In this document: positions 1 to 5,849 of the stretch, one piece after another
Layout: every line of letters starts with the position of its first letter
Position numbering within the stretch: position 1 is the stretch's first letter
NCBI GenBank assembly: GCA_030038955.1
Contig: JASHQV010000493.1
Span: 1 to 6,629, forward strand
Reading direction: 5' to 3'
Length of the DNA stretch: 6,629 nucleotides
From: Solirubrobacteraceae bacterium
Lineage (GTDB): Bacteria > Actinomycetota > Thermoleophilia > Solirubrobacterales > Solirubrobacteraceae
Program-made: the position numbers and the translations under genes
The notes under the pieces: model-generated
The model's database searches: none
Seen by the model: the letters and a program-made list of their open reading frames with translations, nothing else
Told to the model about the DNA's origin: nothing

Positions 1-39
1 GGGGGCTCGCTCTGCAGGCTCAAATTGGCAAGGACGTAC

Positions 40-44
40 AGGGG
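40..44 (+). promoter_or_regulatory. Ribosome binding site (AGGGG) for the flavoprotein gene
   Basis: AGGGG lies 5 nt before a TTG codon at 50-52. This site is the main reason to accept TTG as the start, because the frame has no stop between the left window edge and position 50, and no ATG or GTG precedes it in frame. A start further upstream, outside the window, cannot be excluded. However, the residues right after the TTG (Thr-Arg-Ile-Ala-Ile-Val-Gly) already form the first beta strand of the dinucleotide fold, as expected for a true N-terminus. Confidence 0.55.
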
Positions 45-49
45 AAAGT

Positions 50-1885
50 TTGACCCGCATAGCAATCGTAGGCTTGGGCCCATGGGGTCTCTGTGCGCTC
101 GAGCGGATCGTCACCACGGCTCGGCAGCGGCCCCGGAGAGGCCTCGATGTCGAGGTACACGTGATTGAGCCTGGCACGCCTGGCGCAGGCGTCTACGACC
201 TGACGCTCCCCGACTATCTGCTGCTGAACAACGAGTGCGGGCAGCTCTCGTTGTATCCATACGCGAGCGAGGACGACCAGCCACGGTACGGCATCGGGCT
301 CTACGAATGGGCCGTCGCCCAGGGCTATCGGTGGACCGGCGAACGCTGCGCAGTCGACGCGTCGGGTGAGCCGATTGAGTCGCATCACTTCCTTCCGCGG
401 CGACTAATGGGCGAGTACCTCCAGTGGTTCTATCGAACGCTCGTCGCGGAAGCGCCCTCGACCGTGCGGATCACCCATCATCCGACGTCGGCAACCGACG
501 TCGTCGAGGTCTCCGATGGAAGCGAGCAAGTGCGCCTCGCAGACGGGCAGACCGTGACCGTCGACCACGTGATCGTGACCTCGGGCCACACCCCAAATGC
601 GGTAGCAGGAGAGGACGGATCCCGGCCCCGCTGGCTCAGCCCCTATCCGGTCTCGGGCTACGCGGAGGTCCCGGCCGAGACCACGGTGGCAGTGGCGGGA
701 TTGGGACTCGTCGCGATCGACGTCGTGATCACCTTGACCGTTGGGAGGGGAGGACGGTTCGTCGAAAACGGAAACGGGCTGCATTATCAGCCGAGCGGCC
801 GGGAACCCGCGATCCAGCTGTTCTCGCGCAGCGGCCTCCCATTCACCGCGAAGTCCGTCACGGGACCCGACCGGACAAACGTCTATAAGCCGTTGATTTG
901 CACACCGCAGGCGCTCGACTCTCTCAGTGGACGCAACAACGGTCACCGGCGGCTCGTCGACGCGCGAACCGAGCTGCTGCCGCTGCTGTTCGCCGAGATG
1001 TACGCACGCTACTACGCACAGGTGGCCTTCCAGGCCGGATCGATCGCCGACGCGGCCGCGGTGCGCGAACGGCTGCAGGCCGCGTGGGTTGCGGGTCGAT
1101 TCGACTACGAGCTTGGCCATCTAGCCGCGCGTTACGGAAGCTTCGATGCCGAGGAGCTGTTCTTCGGGCCGAAAGCCGAGTGCCAGTGCAGCGACGATTA
1201 CGAGCGACAGGTGTACGCCGCGCTCGCCGACGATCTGCGCGAAGCCGAGGTGCCCGACGGGGCCAGCCCCATCAAGTCCGCGTCCCAGGTGTTTCGCATC
1301 TTCAGGGATCCGATGCGATCCGTGGTCGAGCAGGGCGGGCTGTCGCTTGATTCCTACCTGGACTTCAACGCCGATCTCCGCAGCCGCATCCACCGGCTGG
1401 TCGCCGGCCCTCCCGCCATCCGCTCCCGCCAGTTGCTGGCGCTGATCGACGCCGACGTACTGCGCGTTCCGTATGGCCCCGCGCCAACGATCGCCTGCGA
1501 TCTGCGCGGTGGCTCCCCGCGGCGCGCCCGGACGCGCATCACCGCGACGGCATTTGAGCGGCCGCACGCAGCGGACGTCGACCTTGTGATTCGGGGACAC
1601 CTCGACAATCCGCGCCTCGATCGCTCTGCCTCGCAGCTCCTGACGGGGCTTTACAACCGCGGGCGCATCAGCCAGTTCCGGTACGGCGCGGTGACGGTCG
1701 GCAGCGTCGATCTGACGGTCGACTCACATCCGATCGATATCGACGGCCGGGTCCAGCCTCGGATCTCGATCTTTGGCGTGCTTACCGAGGGCGTTCGGCA
1801 CTTTACGCACTACCTGCCATCGCCAAAGAGCCGGATTCGCGCGTTCGAGGAGATCGGCGCCTGCGTGAACGAGATCCTCGCCTGA
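50..1885 (+). CDS. FAD/NAD(P)-binding protein, NAD_binding_9-like flavoprotein of unknown substrate
   Basis: This is a predicted cytosolic flavoprotein of 611 residues with no signal peptide or membrane segment. The N-terminus IAIVGLGPWG (residues 4-13) is a GxGxxG Rossmann strand-turn-helix for FAD, followed by an acidic strand end (HVIEPG, 37-42) and PGAGVY (44-49). LPRRLMGEYLQWFY (115-128) and VIVTSGHTP (174-182, equivalent to the ATG-type motif of two-dinucleotide flavoproteins) come next. A second fold, VAGLGLVAID (215-224), probably binds NAD(P)H. These features match the FAD/NAD(P)-binding family Pfam calls NAD_binding_9, related to N-hydroxylating monooxygenases and FAD-dependent reductases. 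Residues about 290-611 are an all-family C-terminal extension with a Cys-x-Cys pair (378, 380). The reaction is unknown; oxidation or N-hydroxylation of an amino-acid derivative is a guess from the neighbours. The start is TTG with a Shine-Dalgarno site. The gene converges on metY, so it is not in that operon. Family call firm, function open. Confidence 0.88.
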   Translation: MTRIAIVGLGPWGLCALERIVTTARQRPRRGLDVEVHVIEPGTPGAGVYDLTLPDYLLLNNECGQLSLYPYASEDDQPRYGIGLYEWAVAQGYRWTGERCAVDASGEPIESHHFLPRRLMGEYLQWFYRTLVAEAPSTVRITHHPTSATDVVEVSDGSEQVRLADGQTVTVDHVIVTSGHTPNAVAGEDGSRPRWLSPYPVSGYAEVPAETTVAVAGLGLVAIDVVITLTVGRGGRFVENGNGLHYQPSGREPAIQLFSRSGLPFTAKSVTGPDRTNVYKPLICTPQALDSLSGRNNGHRRLVDARTELLPLLFAEMYARYYAQVAFQAGSIADAAAVRERLQAAWVAGRFDYELGHLAARYGSFDAEELFFGPKAECQCSDDYERQVYAALADDLREAEVPDGASPIKSASQVFRIFRDPMRSVVEQGGLSLDSYLDFNADLRSRIHRLVAGPPAIRSRQLLALIDADVLRVPYGPAPTIACDLRGGSPRRARTRITATAFERPHAADVDLVIRGHLDNPRLDRSASQLLTGLYNRGRISQFRYGAVTVGSVDLTVDSHPIDIDGRVQPRISIFGVLTEGVRHFTHYLPSPKSRIRAFEEIGACVNEILA

Positions 1886-1899
1886 GAGAGGCTCAGGCG
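1879..1899. terminator. GC-rich hairpin over the stop codon, possible bidirectional terminator
   Basis: CGCCTGAG (1879-1886) and CTCAGGCG (1892-1899) are perfect 8-bp inverted copies separated by the 5-nt loop AGAGG. The left arm contains the last Ala codon and TGA stop of the flavoprotein gene. The hairpin sits between two convergent genes, where a shared terminator would be expected. There is no T-run on either strand after the stem, so classical intrinsic termination is doubtful. It may instead protect the 3' end of the mRNA, or be a by-product of the repeat next to it. Confidence 0.4.
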
Positions 1900-1917
1900 G
1901 ACTCGCCCGAGAGAAGT

Positions 1918-1985
1918 TCAGGCGGAAGCGGCCCTCAGGCGGAAGCGATCCTCAGGCGGAAGCGGTCCTCAGGCGGAAACGGTCG
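1918..1985. repeat. Four-unit 17-bp tandem repeat that runs into the metY 3' end
   Basis: Four adjacent 17-bp units start at 1918, 1935, 1952 and 1969. The consensus is TCAGGCGGAAGCGGTCC, with one to three differences between units. A broken copy (TCAGGCGGA) lies at 1893-1901. The unit at 1969-1985 is the coding end of metY: on the minus strand it encodes the tail Thr-Val-Ser-Ala followed by the TGA stop. The other units are therefore best read as extra copies of the metY terminus that lie beyond its stop. Because 17 is not a multiple of 3, each unit places Ser-Ala-stop in a different frame, so a stop appears whichever frame the ribosome is in. Confidence 0.85.
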
Positions 1986-3252
1986 TTGCTGCAGACAGCG
2001 CCTGATCGAGGTCCTCGATCAGATCGTCCGGGTGCTCGAGCCCGATCGAGAGGCGGACCATGTCGGGGGATACCCCCGCGAGCTCCAGCTCCTTGGGCCT
2101 GAGCTGACGGTGGGTCGTCGAGGCGGGGTGCGTGATCAGGGACTTGGCGTCTCCCATGTTGAGCAACCGTTTGAACAGCCGAACGCTGTCGAACACGGCG
2201 ATGCCGGCCTCGCGGCCGCCGCGCACGCCAAACGTCATGATCGATGGGATCCGTTCGCCCAGGTAATGGCGGGCCAGCTCGTGGTAGGGATTGTCCGGCC
2301 GACCGAGGAAGCTGACCCACGACACTCGCGGGTCTGAGCCCAGATACTCAGCGATCACTCGGGCGTTGGCCTCATGACGCGGCAGACGCACGGCCAGCGT
2401 CTCGAGACCCTGGAGGTGAAGGAATGCGTTGAACGGCGAAAGCGAGCAGCCAGTGTTGCGCAGGCCCACGGTACGGCAGCGCGTGATGTACGGGGCGTCG
2501 GGAAACTGGGACGCGTACTGCACGCCGTGGAAAGCCGGCTCGGGCTCGATCATGAAGCCGAAGCGGTCCGGGTGCTGCGTCCATGGAAACGTTCCCGCAT
2601 CGATGATCATGCCCCCCATCGTCGTGCCGTGCCCGCCGATGAACTTGGTCAGCGAATGGATCACGACGTCGGCGCCGTGACGGATCGGCTTCAGCAAGAA
2701 AGGTGTCGCCACGGTGTTGTCCGTGATCACTGGGACTCCGCGCTCGTGAGCGAGGGAGGTGACGGCGGCAAGGTCGATCACGTTGCCAGCCGGGTTTCCA
2801 ACGGTCTCGCAGAAGACGGCCTTGGTTCGCTCATCGATCAGTCCCGCGATCGAGCCGGGATCGTCGTTTGGCGCGAACCGCGTCTCGATTCCGAGGCGGG
2901 GAAGCACGTGGGCGAAGTACGTGTAGGTCGCTCCGTACAGCTGTGGCACCGTCACCAGGTTGTCGCCGGCGCCGAGCAGGTTCAACACCGACATGCTCAC
3001 AGCGGCAGCGCCGGAGCTCACGGCCATCGCCGCGGCACCGCCCTCGAGCGCGGTCAGGCGTCGCTCGAGGACGTCAACGGTCGGGTTGTTGATCCGGTTG
3101 TAGTGAAAGCCCGGCGTCTCAAGGTCCATGATGCCCGCGGCGTGCTCGGCGTCGACGAAGTCGTGAGCGACCGTCTGGTAGATCGGCACGGCGACGGCCC
3201 GGGTCCCATCTGGCGCATACCCGGCGTGGATCGCGAGGGTCTCGTCGTGCAT
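1969..3252 (-). CDS. metY: O-acetylhomoserine/O-succinylhomoserine sulfhydrylase (MetY, PLP-dependent)
   Basis: This cytosolic PLP enzyme of the Cys/Met-metabolism (cystathionine gamma-synthase) fold replaces the acyloxy group of O-acylhomoserine with sulfide, giving homocysteine. It has 427 residues, the usual MetY length. Motifs in order: HAGYAPDGTRAVAVPIYQT (9-27) at the N-terminus; FHYNRINNPTVDVLE (49-63), the phosphate-binding Tyr-x-Arg segment; SSGAAAV (79-85); ETVGNP (149-154); ITDNT (176-180) with Asp178 for the pyridine nitrogen; HSLTKFIGGHGT (199-210) with Lys203 as the Schiff-base lysine; HPASTTH (375-381); and Arg400 in VRLSIGLE for the substrate carboxylate. All expected residues are present, so it should be active. 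The ATG start at 3252 lies 7 nt after the stop of the metA-like gene and lacks an obvious Shine-Dalgarno site, so translation is probably coupled. Its 3' end is part of the 17-bp tandem repeat. Related enzymes use carbon or nitrogen nucleophiles, so the true acceptor is not certain. Confidence 0.93.
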   Translation of the reverse strand: MHDETLAIHAGYAPDGTRAVAVPIYQTVAHDFVDAEHAAGIMDLETPGFHYNRINNPTVDVLERRLTALEGGAAAMAVSSGAAAVSMSVLNLLGAGDNLVTVPQLYGATYTYFAHVLPRLGIETRFAPNDDPGSIAGLIDERTKAVFCETVGNPAGNVIDLAAVTSLAHERGVPVITDNTVATPFLLKPIRHGADVVIHSLTKFIGGHGTTMGGMIIDAGTFPWTQHPDRFGFMIEPEPAFHGVQYASQFPDAPYITRCRTVGLRNTGCSLSPFNAFLHLQGLETLAVRLPRHEANARVIAEYLGSDPRVSWVSFLGRPDNPYHELARHYLGERIPSIMTFGVRGGREAGIAVFDSVRLFKRLLNMGDAKSLITHPASTTHRQLRPKELELAGVSPDMVRLSIGLEHPDDLIEDLDQALSAATTVSA

Positions 3253-3259
3253 CCGCGAG

Positions 3260-4225
3260 TCAGGCCGCGATCGGCAGCGTGGTTCGGGCGAGCCCGAGCC
3301 AGTTGGCGTACAACGTCGCCGACATCGGAGCCCACGTGTTCTTGATGGTGACAGCCGTCTCGTCGAACGGAAAGCCGTCCCACAGCTCGTCTGGCTCCGA
3401 GTGACTGCTCTGCGCCTGCCACGCGAACGCCTCCAGCCTCCTCACCGCCTCGGCGCACAGGTAGCCCTCCGGTACGCGAGGGTAGGGCACGGCTCCATCT
3501 CCGAACAGGAAACGGCGAACGTCGCGCCGGTACTCCTGCAACAGGCTCAGCGTCGCGTATTCGGGATGTCCCTGGCAGAGCACGAACAAAGAATCGCCCT
3601 GCTGCCGGGTCGCGATCGCCCAGCCAGCACGCGACGGACCAGTCCCGATCACGATCCGGTAGCCGGCCTCGAGCATGGCCGCCTCGGGCACGTCATTGAC
3701 GCGCGAGTGTGGGATCGGAACGGCGTCCCGCAGACCGCTCGCAAGCGGGTCGAATGTGTTGCCCACGAGGCCGGTGAATACGCCGCTGCACTTGACCGAT
3801 CGCGGCACGCGCTCGATCCCGTCGAACAGCAGGATGCTCGCGTGCGCAGCGAGGCATGACAGCAAGGTCGTCGGTACCGAGCTCGCAGCCCATTCCAGCA
3901 GGCGAGTCAGGTATGGCCAGCACGGCTCGTCGCGGAGCTCGGCCCGCGCCGGCTCGGTGCCGGTGACGATCAATGCGTCGGGAGGGTTGCGCCACAGATC
4001 CTCGAGCCCCTGGTAGCGCTCCCGGATAACCGATCTCAGCTTGTCCGGGCGAGGGATCTCGGTGATCGTGTAGAGCTCGAGCTGGGCGCCGACGCCATCG
4101 GATCCGGCCACGACCATGCGCCGGAACTGCTCCTCGGTGTCGACGAATGCCGAGTCGGGCATGTTGTTGACGAGCGCCACCCTGATCGGCCGGCGGCCAG
4201 CCGCACGTCTCGCGAAACCGGACAT
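3260..4225 (-). CDS. metA: Homoserine O-acyltransferase, divergent MetA (HTS) family
   Basis: This enzyme transfers an acyl group from acetyl- or succinyl-CoA to the homoserine hydroxyl, supplying the substrate of MetY encoded just downstream. Numbering from the ATG at 4234 (324 residues): ALVNNMPD (20-27), DALIVTGTEP (86-95), catalytic Cys127 in LLSCLAAHA, SGVFTG (150-155), PHSR (175-178), His223 and Glu225 in QGHPEY, and NTWAPMSATLYANWL (299-313). These give the Cys-His-Glu triad of the glutamine-amidotransferase-like MetA fold. Two ATG codons compete for the start. GAGGG at 4235-4239 directly abuts the ATG at 4234 but is 9 nt from the ATG at 4225, so 4225 (321 residues) is preferred. Differences from E. 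coli MetA: the Met-Pro-Lys-Lys stretch is Met-Pro-Asp-Ser, and the acyl-specificity position after TGAPL aligns with Ala96. Whether acetyl or succinyl is used is therefore open. Confidence 0.87.
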   Translation of the reverse strand: MSGFARRAAGRRPIRVALVNNMPDSAFVDTEEQFRRMVVAGSDGVGAQLELYTITEIPRPDKLRSVIRERYQGLEDLWRNPPDALIVTGTEPARAELRDEPCWPYLTRLLEWAASSVPTTLLSCLAAHASILLFDGIERVPRSVKCSGVFTGLVGNTFDPLASGLRDAVPIPHSRVNDVPEAAMLEAGYRIVIGTGPSRAGWAIATRQQGDSLFVLCQGHPEYATLSLLQEYRRDVRRFLFGDGAVPYPRVPEGYLCAEAVRRLEAFAWQAQSSHSEPDELWDGFPFDETAVTIKNTWAPMSATLYANWLGLARTTLPIAA

Positions 4226-4234
4226 CGATGTCAT

Positions 4235-4239
4235 CCCTC
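4235..4239 (-). promoter_or_regulatory. Ribosome binding site (GAGGG) of the metA-like gene
   Basis: Read on the minus strand, GAGGG is followed by ATGACATCG and then a second ATG (first base 4225). The 9-nt spacing suits the second ATG. The first ATG touches the motif, so it would have no usable Shine-Dalgarno spacing. This favours a start three codons inside the longest frame. Confidence 0.5.
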
Positions 4240-4265
4240 AAGAAACATCGAGCGCGGTCCGCGTG

Positions 4266-4271
4266 ATTTTA
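4266..4271 (-). promoter_or_regulatory. Possible -10 element (TAAAAT) for the metA-metY operon
   Basis: TAAAAT on the minus strand is the only clear AT-rich hexamer in the GC-rich divergent region, and lies about 30 nt upstream of the metA-like ribosome binding site. A transcript starting near 4259 would have a short leader. The region 16-18 nt further upstream has no good TTGACA match, so this would be an extended or activator-dependent promoter at best. No confident riboswitch fold was seen in the short leader. Confidence 0.25.
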
Positions 4272-4318
4272 CGAACCGGTCGCGCGAAGCTCAGCACTCG
4301 AGTCGTATCTGTGCAGCT

Positions 4319-4379
4319 AGATCAGGCGCCGCTGTCGCACCCGCAAGCGGGCCGTTTGCAGGGTCGTTGATCTCGCAAA
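4319..4379 (+). promoter_or_regulatory. Leader region with nested inverted repeats ahead of the SHMT-like gene
   Basis: Three short inverted repeats lie in the 75 nt before the start codon at 4393: AGATCA (4319-4324) with TGATCT (4368-4373); CCCGC (4340-4344) with GCGGG (4347-4351), where the tight turn probably opens to a CAAG tetraloop; and TTTGC (4355-4359) with GCAAA (4375-4379), which ends next to the Shine-Dalgarno site. The outer and last pairs overlap and exclude one another, so two alternative folds are possible, one of them close to the ribosome binding site. Regulation by this leader is an inference, and none of the known amino-acid or SAM riboswitch cores was recognised. The rest of the 158-nt divergent region (4235-4392) holds no gene. 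Confidence 0.25.
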
Positions 4380-4384
4380 GGGGG
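4380..4384 (+). promoter_or_regulatory. Ribosome binding site (GGGGG after AAA) of the SHMT-like gene
   Basis: AAAGGGGG ends 8 nt before the ATG at 4393 and is the purine-rich site that selects this start. The ATG at 4549, further inside the frame, lies immediately before the conserved Thr-Ala-Ser-Glu-Asn core of the fold, has only a weaker GGAG upstream, and would remove the N-terminal helix region. Confidence 0.5.
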
Positions 4385-4392
4385 TTTCACAC

Positions 4393-5778
4393 ATGGTCGT
4401 CTTCGACCGGGCGCAGCCGACAGATGTTCGGCTTGCACCGGAGCAGTTGCTACTTCAATCGCCAGACAGGGCGGCAGCTCAGGCCGACGAGCTCCTCCTC
4501 TGGCTGCGACAGCTGTTCTCTCATGATCGGAGGTACCACCGGAGCATGGCGACGCTGACTGCCAGCGAGAACTACGTCAGCCTGGTGGTTCGCGCCGCGG
4601 CAGCGATCTTCGGCGGTGAGCACTACTACTTCGATCCGCCCAATCACGCTGCGCCAGGAGAATGGACGTTCCCGCGATCTGGAGCCTTCCCCGCTCTGCA
4701 GCGGAGGTTTCTCGAGCAGATGCGGCAGTTGTTTGGGGCGAGCATCGCCGACTGGCGACCGAACGGAGGATCGGTGTGCGAGCAGGCGGTGATGATGGCT
4801 GCGTGTCGCCGGGGAGACGGCCTCGTCGAGATGGCTCATGCGGATGGTGGACACTTCGGTACCGGTGAGCTGGCTCAGCGGCTGGGGATCCAGACGTTCA
4901 CATTCCCGATGCTCGGCGATTTGATCGACGTTGACCGAACCATCGAGCTGATCGAGCGCAACTCTCACATCCAGCTGGCGTTGATCCAGCCATCGCATAC
5001 CCGCCGGCCCCAGCCCATCGACGAGCTCGCGGCCACCCTGCCGCAGCACGTCACGATCGCGGTCGATGTCAGTCACACGGCTGGGCTGATCGCAGGCGGC
5101 GTGATGCCACAACCGTTGCAGCAGGGGGCGCACATCCTCACGTTCACGACCCACAAGACGATGCCGGGGCCGAACAAGGGCGTGATCGCATTCGCCGACC
5201 GTGACCACCCGCTGGCGGAGAAGGTATGGCAGACCGTCTGCCCAAAGCTCCAGTCCAACAGTCACCCGGAGTGTCTCCCGGGGCTCGTGCTGGCGCTCCA
5301 GGAGCTCGCGACCTATGGCCGCGAGTACGCCGAGCAGACGATTGCCAATGCGCGAACACTCGCGCGAACACTCGACGATGCCGACCTGGCCGTGGCCGGG
5401 ATGGAGTACGGGGGAACGTGCAACCATCAGGTTCACGTTGTGATCGGGGCTGCCGACGTCTCTCACTGGCTGGCCAACGAGCGGCTCCCGCTGTGTGGGA
5501 TCCGCAGCAACTCTGTCGTCATCCCGGGAACCGGCGGTGCCTTCGGCCTCCGTCTGGGAACGCAGGCCTTGACTCGACGAGGGCTGGGCGAGGGCGAATT
5601 CGCTGAGCTTGGCGGCATGCTGGCTCGGGCTGTGCGCGGCACGGCTGAAGCCCGCGTGATCAGATCCGAGGTAGCAGACCTACTCGCAAGCTATCCGCTG
5701 TTCCCATTGCAGTTCAGCTTCGACCGCTTCGACGAGGACGCAGATGTGCGGCAGCTGCTCGCGGAAATGCTGAGATGA
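4393..5778 (+). CDS. SHMT-fold PLP enzyme lacking the folate/catalytic motif (aldolase- or transaldolase-like)
   Basis: This is a 461-residue cytosolic PLP enzyme of the glycine/serine hydroxymethyltransferase fold. Family marks: LTASENYVS (55-63), PNGGSVCEQA (123-132), DGGHFGTGEL (151-160) with His154 over the cofactor ring, VDVSHTAGLIAGG (224-236) with Asp225 and His228, FTTHKTMPGPNKG (251-263) with Lys255 as the Schiff-base lysine, and GLRLGTQALTRRGL (385-398) with Arg387 for the substrate carboxylate. The GLRLGTQ form and the C-terminal SFDRFDED (442-449) recall archaeal-type SHMTs rather than E. coli GlyA. The usual Y-A-E-G-x-P-G-x-R-Y-Y segment, which carries the catalytic Glu and folate contacts, is replaced by EHYYFDPPNHAAPGEWTF (76-93). 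PLP chemistry should be intact but folate-dependent hydroxymethyl transfer is unlikely. A threonine aldolase, transaldolase or other C-C bond reaction is a better guess. It is the first gene of a plus-strand operon with the aminotransferase. It contains a 12-bp tandem duplication at 5351-5374. Confidence 0.85.
   Translation: MVVFDRAQPTDVRLAPEQLLLQSPDRAAAQADELLLWLRQLFSHDRRYHRSMATLTASENYVSLVVRAAAAIFGGEHYYFDPPNHAAPGEWTFPRSGAFPALQRRFLEQMRQLFGASIADWRPNGGSVCEQAVMMAACRRGDGLVEMAHADGGHFGTGELAQRLGIQTFTFPMLGDLIDVDRTIELIERNSHIQLALIQPSHTRRPQPIDELAATLPQHVTIAVDVSHTAGLIAGGVMPQPLQQGAHILTFTTHKTMPGPNKGVIAFADRDHPLAEKVWQTVCPKLQSNSHPECLPGLVLALQELATYGREYAEQTIANARTLARTLDDADLAVAGMEYGGTCNHQVHVVIGAADVSHWLANERLPLCGIRSNSVVIPGTGGAFGLRLGTQALTRRGLGEGEFAELGGMLARAVRGTAEARVIRSEVADLLASYPLFPLQFSFDRFDEDADVRQLLAEMLR
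5351..5374 (+). repeat. Perfect 12-bp tandem duplication inside the SHMT-like gene
   Basis: CGCGAACACTCG occurs twice back to back. It is in frame and encodes the repeated peptide Arg-Thr-Leu-Ala then Arg-Thr-Leu-Asp (residues 321-328) in a helix of the C-terminal domain. Two identical copies at nucleotide level suggest a recent slippage event, or simple chance in a helical Ala/Arg/Leu stretch. Confidence 0.75.
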
Positions 5779-5849
5779 GTGATGTACATGCTCGGACGGC
5801 ATCGGTCTTCGCGCATGGCCCCAGCACGGGAATGATGCAGTGGATCTAG
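5775..5849 (+). other. 24-codon overlapping ORF between the SHMT-like gene and the aminotransferase
   Basis: An ATG overlaps the TGA stop of the SHMT-like gene (ATGA, 5775-5778) and opens a 24-codon frame ending at TAG 5847-5849, just past the GTG start of the aminotransferase at 5840. The peptide (MSDVHARTASVFAHG at its start) matches nothing I recognise. It could carry ribosomes from one gene to the next by termination and reinitiation, or be chance. No strong ribosome binding site of its own was seen. Confidence 0.2.

Noticed and set aside
404..1120. Minus-strand open frame of 238 codons inside the flavoprotein gene
   Set aside because: No family resemblance and composition typical of the complementary strand of a GC-rich gene.
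1918..1985. CRISPR array or attachment site
   Set aside because: The units are directly adjacent, only 17 bp long and have no spacers. The last unit is coding sequence of metY and no cas or integrase gene is near.
2374..3345. Long open frame on the plus strand opposite metY (323 codons)
   Set aside because: Low-complexity Arg/Gly/Val/His-rich translation without domains. It is an antisense shadow of metY, whose motifs are complete.
4235..4392. SAM-type or other methionine riboswitch ahead of the metA-like or SHMT-like gene
   Set aside because: I could not match any conserved SAM-I, SAM-II or SAM-IV core on either strand. The minus-strand leader after the candidate promoter would be only about 30 nt.
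4450..5466. Long open frame on the minus strand opposite the SHMT-like gene (338 codons)
   Set aside because: The translation is rich in Arg, His and Gln with no recognisable motif, and it lies fully opposite a gene with clear catalytic motifs. Long antisense frames are common in GC-rich coding DNA.
4393..5778. Annotation as canonical glycine hydroxymethyltransferase (glyA)
   Set aside because: The fold and PLP lysine fit, but the Tyr-Ala-Glu-Gly folate/catalytic segment is absent, so a housekeeping folate role is not supported.
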